NCBI GenBank assembly: GCA_032027085.1
Contig: JAVSMS010000001.1
Coordinates: forward strand, 529,711 to 593,710
Direction of reading: 5' to 3'
Length of the DNA stretch: 64,000 nucleotides
From: Pseudorhodoplanes sp.
Lineage (GTDB): Bacteria > Pseudomonadota > Alphaproteobacteria > Rhizobiales > Xanthobacteraceae
Position 1 is the first letter of the stretch. Each line of letters opens with the position of its first letter. Of this stretch, positions 27,397 through 36,126 are shown one piece after another. A model generated the notes under the pieces. It was not told the DNA's origin and did not search any database. It saw nothing but the letters and a program-made list of their open reading frames with translations. The position numbers were made by a program, and so were the translations under genes.

Positions 27397-28306
27397 CGCG
27401 GCCTCCCCCCTTCCCGACCCCGCAACCCTCGACGATTGCAAGACCCGCGCCCGCGCCTGGTTCGAAAGCCTGCGCGACGAGATCTGCGCGTCATTCGAAG
27501 AGCTGGAGCACACCCTCCCCGCTTCCGCGCCCAACGCGGACAAGCCGGCAGGCCGCTTCGTCCGCACGCCATGGCAGCGCAAGGATCACAGCGGCAAAGA
27601 TGGCGGCGGCGGCGTCATGTCGATCATGAAGGGCCGCGTGTTCGAGAAGGTCGGCGTGCATTGCTCGACCGTGCATGGCGAATTCGCCCCCGAATTCCGC
27701 AAGGAGATTCCCGGCGCGACGGAAGACCCGCGCTTCTGGGCGTCGGGCATCTCGCTGATCGCGCATTTATGGAATCCGAATGTGCCGGCCGTGCATATGA
27801 ACACGCGCTTCGTGGTCACCAGCCGCGCCTGGTTCGGCGGCGGCGCCGACCTGACGCCGGTGCTCGACGCGCGGCGCACGCAAAGCGATCCCGACACCAT
27901 CGCGTTTCATGCCGCGATGAAAAAAGCCTGCGACGCGCATGCGGCGGTCGCCCCCTACGACAAGTTCAAGCAATGGTGCGACGAATATTTCTTTCTCAAG
28001 CACCGGGGCGAGCCGCGCGGCATCGGCGGCATCTTCTATGACTGGCTCGACTCGGGCGACTGGGAGAAGGATTTCGCCTTCACGCAGGAGGTGGGACGCG
28101 CCTTCCGTGACATCTATCCCGAACTCGTGCGGCGCAATTTCGAAAAACCCTACGGCGATGCGCAGCGCGAGGAGCAGCTCGTGCGCCGCGGCCGCTATGT
28201 CGAATTCAATCTGCTCTATGACCGCGGCACGATCTTCGGCCTGCGCACCGGCGGCAATGTGGAGTCGATCTTGTCGTCGCTGCCGCCTGAGGTGAAGTGG
28301 CCGTAG
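27386..28306 (+). CDS. hemF: Oxygen-dependent coproporphyrinogen III oxidase
   Basis: A 306-residue haem-biosynthesis enzyme that decarboxylates coproporphyrinogen III to protoporphyrinogen IX using oxygen. Family signatures are clear: [20 protein letters not shown] (~residue 73), [16 protein letters not shown] (~130), and the C-terminal [20 protein letters not shown]. The length is normal. The gene overlaps the upstream CopG-like gene by 11 bases. Haem demand of the nearby bc1 complex offers a loose functional link. Confidence 0.96.
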   Translation: MRTDAASPLPDPATLDDCKTRARAWFESLRDEICASFEELEHTLPASAPNADKPAGRFVRTPWQRKDHSGKDGGGGVMSIMKGRVFEKVGVHCSTVHGEFAPEFRKEIPGATEDPRFWASGISLIAHLWNPNVPAVHMNTRFVVTSRAWFGGGADLTPVLDARRTQSDPDTIAFHAAMKKACDAHAAVAPYDKFKQWCDEYFFLKHRGEPRGIGGIFYDWLDSGDWEKDFAFTQEVGRAFRDIYPELVRRNFEKPYGDAQREEQLVRRGRYVEFNLLYDRGTIFGLRTGGNVESILSSLPPEVKWP

Positions 28307-28346
28307 CACGAGAAGCGCGGCCGCAATCCCATGCGGCAAGCTCGGG

Positions 28347-29501
28347 TCACCGCCCCCACAATTCCTTGCTCGCCAGCCTTGCGCCTTCGGCGAGGCTTTC
28401 GAGCTTCGCCCACATCACGGAAGGATGCACGCGCTGGAGGCCCTCGCTCTGCGCGAAGCCGCAATCGGTGCCGGCGATCACATTCTCCCGCCCGACGATC
28501 TTGGCGAAGCGGACGATGCGGTCGGCAACGAGCCGCGGATGCTCGACCGTGAGCGTGTGATGCGTCACGACGCCGGGAATCAGGATCTTGTCCTGCGGCA
28601 ATTGCACATTCTCCCACACCCGCCATTCATGTTCATGCCGCACATTGGCGGCCTCGATCGAATAGGCGCCGGCCGGCACCTGCAAGATCAGATCGACGAT
28701 GGCCTCGAGCGGCGCGTCCGCCATGTGCGGCACATGCCAGCTCCCGAAACAGACGTGATAGCGCACGCGCTCGGCCGGAATGCCGCTGAGCGCATGATTG
28801 AGCGCCTCGATGCGCAGCGCCGCCCATTTGCGGTAATGCTCCGGGCTCTGCTGCACCAGGTGATCGTACATATTGGCGAGCACGGCATCGTCCACCTGCA
28901 GCACAAGGCCCGCCTTGTGGATCGCGAGATATTCCTCGCGCAGCGCATCGGCGATCGCGAACACATACGCGCGCTCATCCGCATAATATTCGTTCACCGC
29001 ATCGTACCCGGTTGAGGCCGGCGCCACCGCGGTGAGAAAGCCTTCCGCCACCTGCACCGACTGCAAGGCCTCCTTCAGGTCGGCGATGTTGCGCGCAATG
29101 CTGTCCTGCCCCTGATAGGTGATGGGGCCGATACAGGCGTCGAGCGGTGAGCCCTCGACGCCGCGCGGGAAGTCCAGCTTCATGAATTCGGCGAAGCGGA
29201 AGCGGTCGCGGCCAAGCCACACGGCCTCGTGCCGCAGGCCGGGGCGGTGCTCGAAACCGGTCATGCGGTCGAGCACGTAATTCGCCCAGCTCGACTTGCC
29301 GTATTCGCCGTCATTGACGATGTCGATGCCGGCCTCCGCCTGCCTGCGGACGACCTGCGCGGTCGCCTCTTTCAGCGCCTGCTCATAGCTTTTGCGCGCG
29401 GCGGCATCCTGCTGTGCCTTTGCTCCGAGATCGAGCAACTCTTTCGGCCGGATCAGGCTGCCGACATGCGTGGTCAAGATGCGGTCATCGCTTCGTTTCA
29501 C
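28347..29501 (-). CDS. MetE C-terminal-like zinc methyltransferase (methionine synthase II family)
   Basis: A 384-residue protein of the cobalamin-independent methionine synthase C-terminal family. The Zn-ligand pattern is visible: His and Cys in VRYHVCFGSWH (~residue 240) and a late Cys in AGTDCGF (~345), with TTHVGSLIRP at the N-terminus. It lacks the N-terminal half of true MetE, so it may transfer methyl groups or act on a different thiol (relatives include epoxyalkane:coenzyme M transferases). GTG 29501 is chosen because AGGAG precedes it; ATG 29540 further upstream has no such site. It is convergent with hemF. Confidence 0.85.
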   Translation of the reverse strand: MKRSDDRILTTHVGSLIRPKELLDLGAKAQQDAAARKSYEQALKEATAQVVRRQAEAGIDIVNDGEYGKSSWANYVLDRMTGFEHRPGLRHEAVWLGRDRFRFAEFMKLDFPRGVEGSPLDACIGPITYQGQDSIARNIADLKEALQSVQVAEGFLTAVAPASTGYDAVNEYYADERAYVFAIADALREEYLAIHKAGLVLQVDDAVLANMYDHLVQQSPEHYRKWAALRIEALNHALSGIPAERVRYHVCFGSWHVPHMADAPLEAIVDLILQVPAGAYSIEAANVRHEHEWRVWENVQLPQDKILIPGVVTHHTLTVEHPRLVADRIVRFAKIVGRENVIAGTDCGFAQSEGLQRVHPSVMWAKLESLAEGARLASKELWGR

Positions 29502-29616
29502 GGTCACTCCTGCTGGCAAGCAGCGCCACGCACTCAGCACACTCCCGTGCCCCGCAAGGGGGGAGAGAACATGCAGAGTGTTTTCGCTCGCAATTCATCC
29601 TGACCGGACACACACA

Positions 29617-30642
29617 TCAATACGCCGCCCGGTACCGGATCACGGTCCTGCGCAAGTCATCCAGGATCGCCTGCGGATCATGCCCCGCCTTGCGTACCGC
29701 CTGACTCCACTCGGCGACGATCGGCTGCGCCGACTTGCGCCAGGCGGCAAGCTCTGCGTCCGTCAGCGAATAGACGTCGTGACCCGGCAACACCTTGATC
29801 TTGTCCTTGCCGCCGGCTTCGAAGTCGGCCCATGGCGTCGCGATCTTCAGCGCCCATTCGCTCGAACAATGCTCGTCCATCACTTTTTTCTGGGCCGGCG
29901 ACATCGCGTTGTACTTGTCCTTGTTCATCACCCAGACCTGTTCCGAGACATAGACGGGTGAATCGATGTGATACTTCGTGACCTTGTCGATGCCGAACAG
30001 CTCCATCGAGCCCCAGGGAGAGCCTGCTGACTCGGCGACGCCCTTTTCCAGAATGTCGCGGATTTCCGGCGCCGCCGCCTGCACATTGGCGGCCCCGAGC
30101 GAACGCATCCAGCTCGCGATCACCGCGTTCGGCGGCCGCACGCGCAGGCCGGACATGTCGGAGGGCATCCTCACTTTCTTGCGGGTAAAATGAAACGTGC
30201 CGGGATCGTGCGCAAATGCGAGGCAGTATCGCACTTCTTTCATTTCACGCTCGGCATAGCGCCGGTACCAGGCGTCCAGCGCCGCGCTGCCCTGCTTGGC
30301 ATTTGAGAAGGTGAAAGGCAGTTCCACCGCCGCAACGATCGGGAAGCGGCCAGGCTCATAGCCGGGATTGATGTGACTGATGTCGGAGATGGCGTCGCGC
30401 GCCATGTTATAATGATCAAACGCCCGGCCCAGCTGCTGCGCCGGGAAGATCGTGATCTTGATCGTGCCATTCGACGCCTTCCCGATCGAATCGGCCCAGG
30501 CGACCGCGGCGGCGTGCATCGGATGCGCGGTCGGCACCCAATGCGCAAATCTCAGATTGATCTCTTTGTCTTGGGCATGTGCCGGCATAAGGTATGCCAG
30601 CACAAGCCCGGCAACGAACCCCATCGTTCTCGGACAGGACAT
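29617..30642 (-). CDS. TRAP transporter substrate-binding protein (DctP-type), orphan
   Basis: A 341-residue periplasmic binding protein. The signal peptide (residues ~1-23, ending PAHAQ) is followed by the DctP-type fold: LRFAHWVPTAHPMHAAAVAWADSI, the core GLRVRPPNAVIASWMRSLGA (~residue 168) where an arginine usually binds the substrate carboxylate, and a helical C-terminus. No DctQ/DctM membrane genes are near, so the partner permease lies elsewhere. Substrate unknown. The start at 30642 gives a good signal peptide. Confidence 0.9.
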   Translation of the reverse strand: MSCPRTMGFVAGLVLAYLMPAHAQDKEINLRFAHWVPTAHPMHAAAVAWADSIGKASNGTIKITIFPAQQLGRAFDHYNMARDAISDISHINPGYEPGRFPIVAAVELPFTFSNAKQGSAALDAWYRRYAEREMKEVRYCLAFAHDPGTFHFTRKKVRMPSDMSGLRVRPPNAVIASWMRSLGAANVQAAAPEIRDILEKGVAESAGSPWGSMELFGIDKVTKYHIDSPVYVSEQVWVMNKDKYNAMSPAQKKVMDEHCSSEWALKIATPWADFEAGGKDKIKVLPGHDVYSLTDAELAAWRKSAQPIVAEWSQAVRKAGHDPQAILDDLRRTVIRYRAAY

Positions 30643-30824
30643 GCGATTCTCCCCAGTCTCATATGAACGTCTTCAAACATTTTTTGTGAGATGTCTGGTG
30701 ACGCGATCAGACTAGGGAAGCGGATCAAAATCAAGCCGCCGAACATTCGCATGGGCGATGGGCCTGATGTCCGCTGACGCCGGCGGAACGCGCCGTGATA
30801 ATCCACGGCGCTGACACGGAAATT

Positions 30825-30851
30825 CAGGCATCCGCTGAAGCCGGATGCCTG
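30825..30851 (-). terminator. Hairpin after the small hypothetical gene
   Basis: A 10-bp perfect stem CAGGCATCCG/CGGATGCCTG with loop CTGAAGC begins directly after the stop codon at 30853 (minus strand). Only a short T run follows, so it may be a weak terminator. Confidence 0.5.
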
Positions 30852-30852
30852 A

Positions 30853-31086
30853 TCAGGACGCGGAATTTTTCTTCGCCCGCTTGAGCGGCTTTGCCTGCCC
30901 CTGCGGCTTCGCCGCCTCTGCGGCGTCCCGCGCCAGACGCTGCTCGCGCAGGCGCGCCGTCTTCGCGGCCGCGGCTCTTTTCTCGGCTTGATATTCCTGC
31001 ATGGCGAGGGCGGCATCCCGCGCTCGTTGCTCTTTCGTCAACGGATGCACCGGCGGTTTGCGAGGACGTTCGGTGTCGGCCGTCAT
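30853..31086 (-). CDS. Small basic hypothetical protein (77 aa), alphaproteobacterial
   Basis: A charged 77-residue protein rich in Lys, Arg, Ala and Glu: RKPPVHPLTKEQRARDAALA, then EYQAEKRAAAAKTARLREQR and a basic tail. It is probably one long helix after a Pro-rich start. Similar small proteins are widespread in rhizobia, but I know no function. ATG 31086 has GGAGGGA nine bases upstream and is preferred over ATG 31101. Confidence 0.75.
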   Translation of the reverse strand: MTADTERPRKPPVHPLTKEQRARDAALAMQEYQAEKRAAAAKTARLREQRLARDAAEAAKPQGQAKPLKRAKKNSAS

Positions 31087-31175
31087 TGGCAATCCCTCCA
31101 TTGCTCATTCCAGGTCAGGCGAAACAAAATTAGTCAAATAAAATCAGGCGAAACAAGGTTACGCAAAACAAAAAA

Positions 31176-31200
31176 CCTCACGCCCATTTCGGGCGAGAGG
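31176..31200 (-). terminator. Terminator of the cold-shock gene
   Basis: Hairpin CCTC-A-CGCCC-ATTTC-GGGCG-A-GAGG lies about 64 bases past the cold-shock stop codon; on the minus strand it is followed by TTTTTTG, a good intrinsic terminator. Confidence 0.75.
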
Positions 31201-31263
31201 CTCTTGAACCTTGCGCTCTGCCGGTACATCCGCGGTCAAAGCGAGGTCATGTTCAACTGGCGA

Positions 31264-31473
31264 TTAAACGGCGCGCAGATTATCGGCGGCCGATTTGCCG
31301 CTGCGGCGATCGGCAACCACGTCGAACGAGATCTTCTGACCTTCGTTCAGGGTGCCGAGGCCCGCGCGTTCGACCGCGCTGATATGGACGAAGACATCGC
31401 CGCCGCCGTCTTCCGGCTGAATGAAGCCGAAGCCTTTTTGATTATTGAACCACTTCACGGTTCCCGTGTGCAT
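31264..31473 (-). CDS. Cold-shock domain protein
   Basis: A 69-residue single cold-shock domain protein: a small five-strand beta barrel that binds single-stranded RNA and DNA and acts as an RNA chaperone. RNP1 (KGFGFIQ, residues ~13-19) and RNP2 (VFVHISAV, ~27-34) are intact. The ATG at 31473 is preceded by AAAGGAC. An unusually long leader lies upstream; the reading frame stays open through it for 88 codons, but family length argues against translation as an extension. Cold-shock genes often have long regulatory leaders. Confidence 0.93.
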   Translation of the reverse strand: MHTGTVKWFNNQKGFGFIQPEDGGGDVFVHISAVERAGLGTLNEGQKISFDVVADRRSGKSAADNLRAV

Positions 31474-31737
31474 GGGATAGTCCTTTTTAGATATGCAAAA
31501 AAAATCCAGCCGTACGACGTACGACGGGTACGCTCGAATTTTTGAAAGAAGGTCGTCAGTCAGGCGCTTTTTGCGCAGCGGGCCAAGTCGTTCAGGCCGA
31601 AATTCGATTGGAATTACATAGTACGAATAGCCCTTTTGCGCAAGGGCAGCGGTCGGCTTTCTTTTCGACCTATCATGGCTTGAATCAAATACGGCCGAAA
31701 TGAGAATGCGATGTCGTAGAACGCTTCGCTGCGTCAC
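31474..31737 (-). promoter_or_regulatory. Long leader of the cold-shock gene
   Basis: This 264-base region between the cold-shock ATG and the convergent neighbour is A/T-richer than surrounding DNA. It contains tandem GTACGAC heptamers (31512-31525) and a small hairpin (GCCCTT.GCGCAA.AAGGGC type, near 31631-31650). It stays open in the cold-shock frame and also holds a 20-codon upstream open frame. It may regulate translation, but no specific element was identified. Confidence 0.4.
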
Positions 31738-31741
31738 GCGA

Positions 31742-32389
31742 TCAGGGCCGCTGCTGCAACGCGATGATTTGTCCGCTGCGCAATTCCCGCAGCGACTGCC
31801 GCAGAATCTGCATCGAGGAATAGACGAACAGCGATGCCATGATGCCGGCGACGATCAGGTCCGGCCATTTCGTCGCCGTGCCCCAGACCGCCAGCGCCGC
31901 CAGCATGACGGCGACATTGCCGATGGCGTCGTTGCGCGAGCAGAGCCACACCGAGCGCACATTGGCGTCGCCATCCCTGTAACGCATGAGCAGGAACACG
32001 CTGCCGACATTGGCGGCGAGCGCCAGAATACCGATGACGCCCATCACCTCGGCGCGCGGCACGCCGAGCACCAGGACATGATAGGCGGTCGAACCGAATA
32101 CCCACAGGCCCATCAAGGTGAGGCTGATGCCCTTCGCGAACGCCGCCCAGGCGCGCACCGGAAGCGCCGCGCCGATCACCGCCAGGCTGATGCCATAGGT
32201 CAGGGAATCCCCCAGAAAGTCGAGCGCGTCGGCCTGCAAGGCCTGCGAACCCGCGAGCGTGCCCGCGCCCATCTCGACCAGGAACATTGAAGCGTTGATC
32301 GCAATCACCAGCCACAGACGGCGCTTGTAATCAGCCGAAAGCCCATCGAATGTCGTGGTAGGTCCGCAGCAGCTCGCGCTCATGTCCAT
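31742..32389 (-). CDS. Short cation-efflux transporter (CDF-like)
   Basis: A 215-residue membrane protein of the cation diffusion facilitator type, with about six helices. Metal-site motifs are recognisable in helix 2 ([15 protein letters not shown], ~residue 51) and helix 5 ([13 protein letters not shown], ~155). The usual C-terminal cytosolic dimerisation domain (~80-90 residues) is absent, which places it in a short subfamily. The N-terminal SASCCG may bind metal. Substrate unknown, most likely Zn, Co or Cd. It is divergent from the hydroxypyruvate isomerase gene, and no MerR regulator was seen. Confidence 0.85.
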   Translation of the reverse strand: MDMSASCCGPTTTFDGLSADYKRRLWLVIAINASMFLVEMGAGTLAGSQALQADALDFLGDSLTYGISLAVIGAALPVRAWAAFAKGISLTLMGLWVFGSTAYHVLVLGVPRAEVMGVIGILALAANVGSVFLLMRYRDGDANVRSVWLCSRNDAIGNVAVMLAALAVWGTATKWPDLIVAGIMASLFVYSSMQILRQSLRELRSGQIIALQQRP

Positions 32390-32518
32390 TCTTGCTCAGT
32401 CATCTGCGCTATATGGCGACGGGAGGCCGTGTTACACAATCGCGGTTGCAAAATAATCCAGTCCTTCCCATCGAGCCATTACAAAGTAATGATGTTCGTG
32501 CTTGCCGCCGAGTGAACC

Positions 32519-33295
32519 ATGCCGCGTTTCGCCGCCAATATTGCGTACCTGTTTTCCGAGCGTCCCTTCATCGAGCGTTTCGCCGCCGCGGCGAAAGCCG
32601 GCTTCGCCGCCGTCGAGGCGCAATTCCCCTATGACACGCCGGCCGCCGCCGCACGTGCGGAGCTCGAGAAACACAAGCTCACCATGCTCGGCATCAACAC
32701 CGAGCACGGCCGCGAGGGCGAATTCGGGCTTGCCGCCGTGCCGGGGCGCGAGCGCGATTTCGCGGCGCAGTTTGCAAAGTCACTCGACTATATTGTCGGC
32801 ATCGGCGGGAGCGCGATCCATTGCCTCGCAGGCAAGGTGTCGCCGGACCAGCGCCCGGCGGCGGAGCGCACCTACATCGCCAATCTCACGCGCGCCGCCG
32901 ATCTCGCTGCCGACAAGAACATCACGCTCCTGATCGAGCCGATCAACCTGCGCGACCGACCCGGCTATTTCCTCAACCGCGCCGAACACGCCGCCGACAT
33001 CATCACGAAGATCGGCAAGCCCAACATCAGGATCCAGTTCGACTTTTATCATGCGCAGATCGTCGGCGGCGATCTGCTGAAGCGTTTTGAGAAATGCCAG
33101 CCGCTCATCGGCCATGTGCAGATCGCCGCGGTGCCGTCGCGGCATGAGCCGGATGAAGGCGAGGTGAATTATCCGGAAATCTGCAAGGCGCTGGATGCGC
33201 TCGGCTATTCCGGTTGGATCGCGGCAGAATACCACCCCCGCGCGAAAACCGAGGACGGTCTTGGCTGGGCGAAGCCTTACGTGATGCCGAAATAG
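32519..33295 (+). CDS. hyi: Hydroxypyruvate isomerase family protein
   Basis: A 258-residue TIM-barrel sugar isomerase of the Hyi/OtnI group, which interconverts hydroxypyruvate and tartronate semialdehyde or acts on similar oxo-acids. It starts FAANIAYLFSERPFIERFAA, carries the metal-binding LLIEPINLRDRPGYFL (Glu ~142) and QFDFYHAQIVGGD (Asp/His ~175), and ends with WIAAEYHPRAKTEDGLGW. The length is normal. No glyoxylate carboligase or reductase gene is adjacent, so its pathway role here is open. Confidence 0.93.
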   Translation: MPRFAANIAYLFSERPFIERFAAAAKAGFAAVEAQFPYDTPAAAARAELEKHKLTMLGINTEHGREGEFGLAAVPGRERDFAAQFAKSLDYIVGIGGSAIHCLAGKVSPDQRPAAERTYIANLTRAADLAADKNITLLIEPINLRDRPGYFLNRAEHAADIITKIGKPNIRIQFDFYHAQIVGGDLLKRFEKCQPLIGHVQIAAVPSRHEPDEGEVNYPEICKALDALGYSGWIAAEYHPRAKTEDGLGWAKPYVMPK

Positions 33296-33344
33296 TTCAC
33301 AGGTCGGCTTTGCAGCGCAGGCGCGAGGTCATTAGAATAATCGG

Positions 33345-33923
33345 ATGTGGGGTAAAAAAGGGGATTCCAGTGCGGGAACCGCGCCGGCGGCGGAGACGCC
33401 GCAACGGCTGAAGGAGGCCGTGCGCGCCGCGCGTATCGAAAGCGCCGAGCGCATGGGCGTGGTCGTGGAATTGCGCGACGCCGAGCTCGCGCGGCTTGAA
33501 TTGCTCAACGAGGCGCTCGATCCGATCTTCAAGGAAATTCCCGCCGACATCGATCTTTTCGACCGCGGCCTGAGCCGCGGCGACACCCCGCGGCTGTGGA
33601 TCGACGCCATCGCCTTCGTGGAGATGGGACGCGACAAGCGGCACTACCGTTTCCTGCAGGACACACGTTACGGCCGCAAAATCCTCTCCGAGTCGCCGGA
33701 GATCGGCGAGACCACCGGCCACATCACCCGCTATCTGGCGCGGCGGCTGGTCGAGCGCGAACGCGCACTGGAAAGCGACGGCGATGTCGTCGCGCGCGCC
33801 GAACGCGCGGCGACGCAGACGCGTCGGCGGCAGCGATGGCGCGTGCTCGGCGCGTTCCTGCTTGGCATCCTGTTCACGATCACTGCCCTGTTCGCGCTGG
33901 CCTGGTGGGCGGTGCGAGTGTAG
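33345..33923 (+). CDS. Hypothetical membrane-anchored protein (192 aa)
   Basis: A 192-residue protein, mostly helical and rich in Arg/Glu/Ala, with a single C-terminal hydrophobic anchor (VLGAFLLGILFTITALFALA, ~residues 166-185) and a basic segment just before it (TQTRRRQRWR). This tail-anchored layout puts the bulk in the cytoplasm. I do not recognise a domain; similar proteins occur in Bradyrhizobium-type genomes without assigned function. Codon usage matches neighbours, which supports a real gene. Confidence 0.72.
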   Translation: MWGKKGDSSAGTAPAAETPQRLKEAVRAARIESAERMGVVVELRDAELARLELLNEALDPIFKEIPADIDLFDRGLSRGDTPRLWIDAIAFVEMGRDKRHYRFLQDTRYGRKILSESPEIGETTGHITRYLARRLVERERALESDGDVVARAERAATQTRRRQRWRVLGAFLLGILFTITALFALAWWAVRV

Positions 33924-33933
33924 TTTCGTCAAA

Positions 33934-34020
33934 CGTAGCCCGGATGGAGCGCAGCGAAATCCGGAATTACACCGCGTCCACCCGCATTCCGCTTCGCTCC
34001 ATGCGGGCTGCAAGCTACGC
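33934..34020. repeat. Palindromic repeat D overlapping a gene end
   Basis: CGTAGCCCGGATGGAGCGCAGCG at the left is matched by inverted CGCTTCGCTCCATGCGGGCT and GCTACG at the right. The right arm contains the stop codon of the metallophosphoesterase gene (34015-34017), so the repeat forms that gene's last codon and terminator region. Confidence 0.7.
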
Positions 34021-34908
34021 GCCTACAATCATCCTTCTCGCAAGCTCCACCACCGGCCCTTCCGCATTCACGCGAAAGCCGCGCGTGATCGCTTCGCACC
34101 GCCAGCCGTCCTTCGCCTGCTCGATGCGATAGAGATTATAGGCGGCGGGATCCGACTCTCCCCCGAAGCACGAGGCAGACGGTACGCCGACCGCGGGAAT
34201 TCTGCCGCGCGGCCCCTCCAGCATCACCACCGAATGCACATGGTCGTGTCCGTGCAGCACGAGATCGGCGCCGCGTTTCTTCAGCACCGCGCGAAAGGCG
34301 TCGGCGTCGATCAGCCGCTTGAACCGATGGTTCGGCTTGCTCTCCGGCGGGTGGTGGATCATCACCACGCGAAACAGCTTCTCCCGCTGCAGGGTCAGCA
34401 GCAATTCCGACAAGGCCTCCAGTTGCTCCGGCCCGACTTCGCCGGTCGCCATGAAGGGGAGCGTCGGGATCGCGCTCGACACCCCGATCAGCGCCAGCGG
34501 CCCGCGCCGGCGCAGATAGGGGAACTCGCCCGGCGCCCCCCTGTCGCCGCGCATGAACTCGCCCCAATGCGCGCCGAAATATTGCGCCGCCTGCCGCACA
34601 TAGAAATCGTGATTGCCCGGTACAAAAGAGACATCTTCCGGCTTGCCGAGATGATCGAGAAAAACGCGCGCCACCGAGAATTCCGCCGGCAGCGCGATAT
34701 TCACCAGATCACCGGTCAGCGCGATGTGGTCGGGCATCTGATCCTGCAGATCGTGCAGGATGCGCGCCAGTACGTCGATGCGGTGGACCTTGTGGCGGTT
34801 GCGCCGCCAGTTGAGAAACCCGATGGCGCGCTTGCTCAGCAGCTCCGGCAGCTGCGGTTGCGGCATCGGCGCGAGATGCGGATCGGACAGATGCGCGAGA
34901 ACATACAT
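34015..34908 (-). CDS. Metallophosphoesterase
   Basis: A 297-residue calcineurin-like phosphoesterase. All metal-binding motifs are present: DPH (LSDPHLAP, ~residue 9), GD (ALTGDLVN, ~65), GNHD (~98), a His in IHHPPES (~188) and GHDH (LHGHDHVHS, ~224). The substrate could be a cyclic nucleotide, phosphodiester or phospholipid. It lies three bases downstream of mbfA on the same strand, so the two share a transcript, but no iron-related role is known for it. Its stop codon lies in repeat D. Confidence 0.9.
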   Translation of the reverse strand: MYVLAHLSDPHLAPMPQPQLPELLSKRAIGFLNWRRNRHKVHRIDVLARILHDLQDQMPDHIALTGDLVNIALPAEFSVARVFLDHLGKPEDVSFVPGNHDFYVRQAAQYFGAHWGEFMRGDRGAPGEFPYLRRRGPLALIGVSSAIPTLPFMATGEVGPEQLEALSELLLTLQREKLFRVVMIHHPPESKPNHRFKRLIDADAFRAVLKKRGADLVLHGHDHVHSVVMLEGPRGRIPAVGVPSASCFGGESDPAAYNLYRIEQAKDGWRCEAITRGFRVNAEGPVVELARRMIVGA

Positions 34909-34911
34909 GCG

Positions 34912-35868
34912 TTATGAACTGCCGATCACAATGCCCGCGATGAAGACCAGTGTGCCGCCCACCACAACCTGAAAGGCGGCGCGCAGGAACGGCGTATCCA
35001 TGAAGCGATAGCGTATCCAGGAGATGACCGCGAGTTCCAGAACCGTAATGAAAATGGCGAGCACGGTCGCGGTCCAGAAATCGGGGATCAGATAGGGCAA
35101 GGTATGGCCGAGTCCGCCGATCGTGGTCATCAGCCCGCAGACGGTGCCGCGGATCCAGGGTGTGCCGCGGCCGGTGAGCGAACCGTCATCCGACAAGGCC
35201 TCGGCAAAGCCCATGGAAATCCCCGCCCCCACCGAGGCGGCGATGCCGACAAGAAACGTCTCCCAGGTGGACTGCGTCGCGAAAGCCGCCGCAAAAACCG
35301 GCGCGAGCGTCGACACCGAGCCGTCCATCAGTCCGACCAGGCTCGGCTGCACATATTGCAGCACGAACATGCGCCGGGCGGTCTCGTCCTCCTTGGCGCG
35401 CGCATCCTTGGTCAGGATCGCTTCGCCGAGATGTTCGGCCAGGCGCTCGTGATGATCCTCGATCTCGGCGAGCCGCGTCAGCAGATCGCGCACCGCCGGG
35501 TCCGCCGCCCGTTCCGCCGCGCGGCGATAGAAGCGCGCCGCCTCATATTCCATCGTGGCCGCATAGCCACGCACCTGGTCGAGCCCGAGCGGGCGCATCA
35601 GCCAGAGCGGCTTGTGGTGGATGAAGCCCTGCACGTCCTGGCGGCGGATCAGCGGCAGGAAATCGCCGAACTTCTCGCGGTAGAGCCCGGTCAGCATTTC
35701 GCGATGGCTCAGTTCCTCCTCGGCCATCTTGTCGAACATGGTGGCGGAGGCGGGATAGAGCGCGCGCAGGCCGTCGGCGAAGCCGCGATAGATACGGCTG
35801 TCCTCGTCCTCGCTGGAAATGGCGAGCGCCAGGATCTGCTGTTCGCTAAGATCGGCAAAGCGCATCAT
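34912..35868 (-). CDS. mbfA: MbfA-type ferritin-like/VIT1 iron exporter
   Basis: A 318-residue inner-membrane protein with an N-terminal rubrerythrin-like di-iron domain (residues ~1-165; metal-ligand Glu/His in EEELSHREML, MEYEAARFY and EIEDHHERLAEH) and a C-terminal VIT1-type membrane domain (LVGLMDGSVSTLAPVFAAAF, ~195). This two-domain layout defines MbfA, which exports iron and aids peroxide resistance in Bradyrhizobium and Agrobacterium; in those species it is repressed by Irr. I did not find a convincing Irr site upstream. It is co-transcribed with a metallophosphoesterase gene. Confidence 0.92.
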   Translation of the reverse strand: MMRFADLSEQQILALAISSEDEDSRIYRGFADGLRALYPASATMFDKMAEEELSHREMLTGLYREKFGDFLPLIRRQDVQGFIHHKPLWLMRPLGLDQVRGYAATMEYEAARFYRRAAERAADPAVRDLLTRLAEIEDHHERLAEHLGEAILTKDARAKEDETARRMFVLQYVQPSLVGLMDGSVSTLAPVFAAAFATQSTWETFLVGIAASVGAGISMGFAEALSDDGSLTGRGTPWIRGTVCGLMTTIGGLGHTLPYLIPDFWTATVLAIFITVLELAVISWIRYRFMDTPFLRAAFQVVVGGTLVFIAGIVIGSS

Positions 35869-35947
35869 GGTGTCTCACAATCCTGCGAACGCGGGCCGCG
35901 ATTCAGACTATAATTGAACTGCCGGCGTTTGGGGTATGTTCGGGTCC

Positions 35948-36106
35948 CATTTCAGTCGTCCGGGCTTGTCCCGCAAGTCGGGTTTACCCGACTTGCGTAC
36001 TCCAAACATGCCGAAGCCGGACAAGCCCGGCTTCGGGAGCCACGTCTTTCTTGCCAAACAAACAAGACGTGGAATGCCCGGCATGAGGCCGGGCATGACG
36101 GAAATT
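35948..36106. repeat. Multi-hairpin REP cluster (family G)
   Basis: Several nested palindromes: CCCGCAAGTCGGGTTTACCC with GACTTGCG, GCCGAAGCCGG...CCCGGCTTCGG, CACGTCTTTCTTG...CAAGACGTG and GCCCGGCATGAGGCCGGGC. It fills the gap between mbfA and the Nudix gene and resembles the element between the two P-loop ATPases. Confidence 0.65.
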
Positions 36107-36126
36107 GAACGGCTCAGGAGCCCCGC

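Noticed and set aside
31115-31156. CRISPR-like repeat pair
   Set aside because: Only two copies, 13 bases long, with a 16-base A/T-rich spacer and no cas genes; not an array.
35869-35926. Possible Irr (iron control element) site upstream of mbfA, TTCA-N9-TGAA
   Set aside because: Only the outer four bases are symmetrical and it does not resemble the published ICE pattern closely enough.
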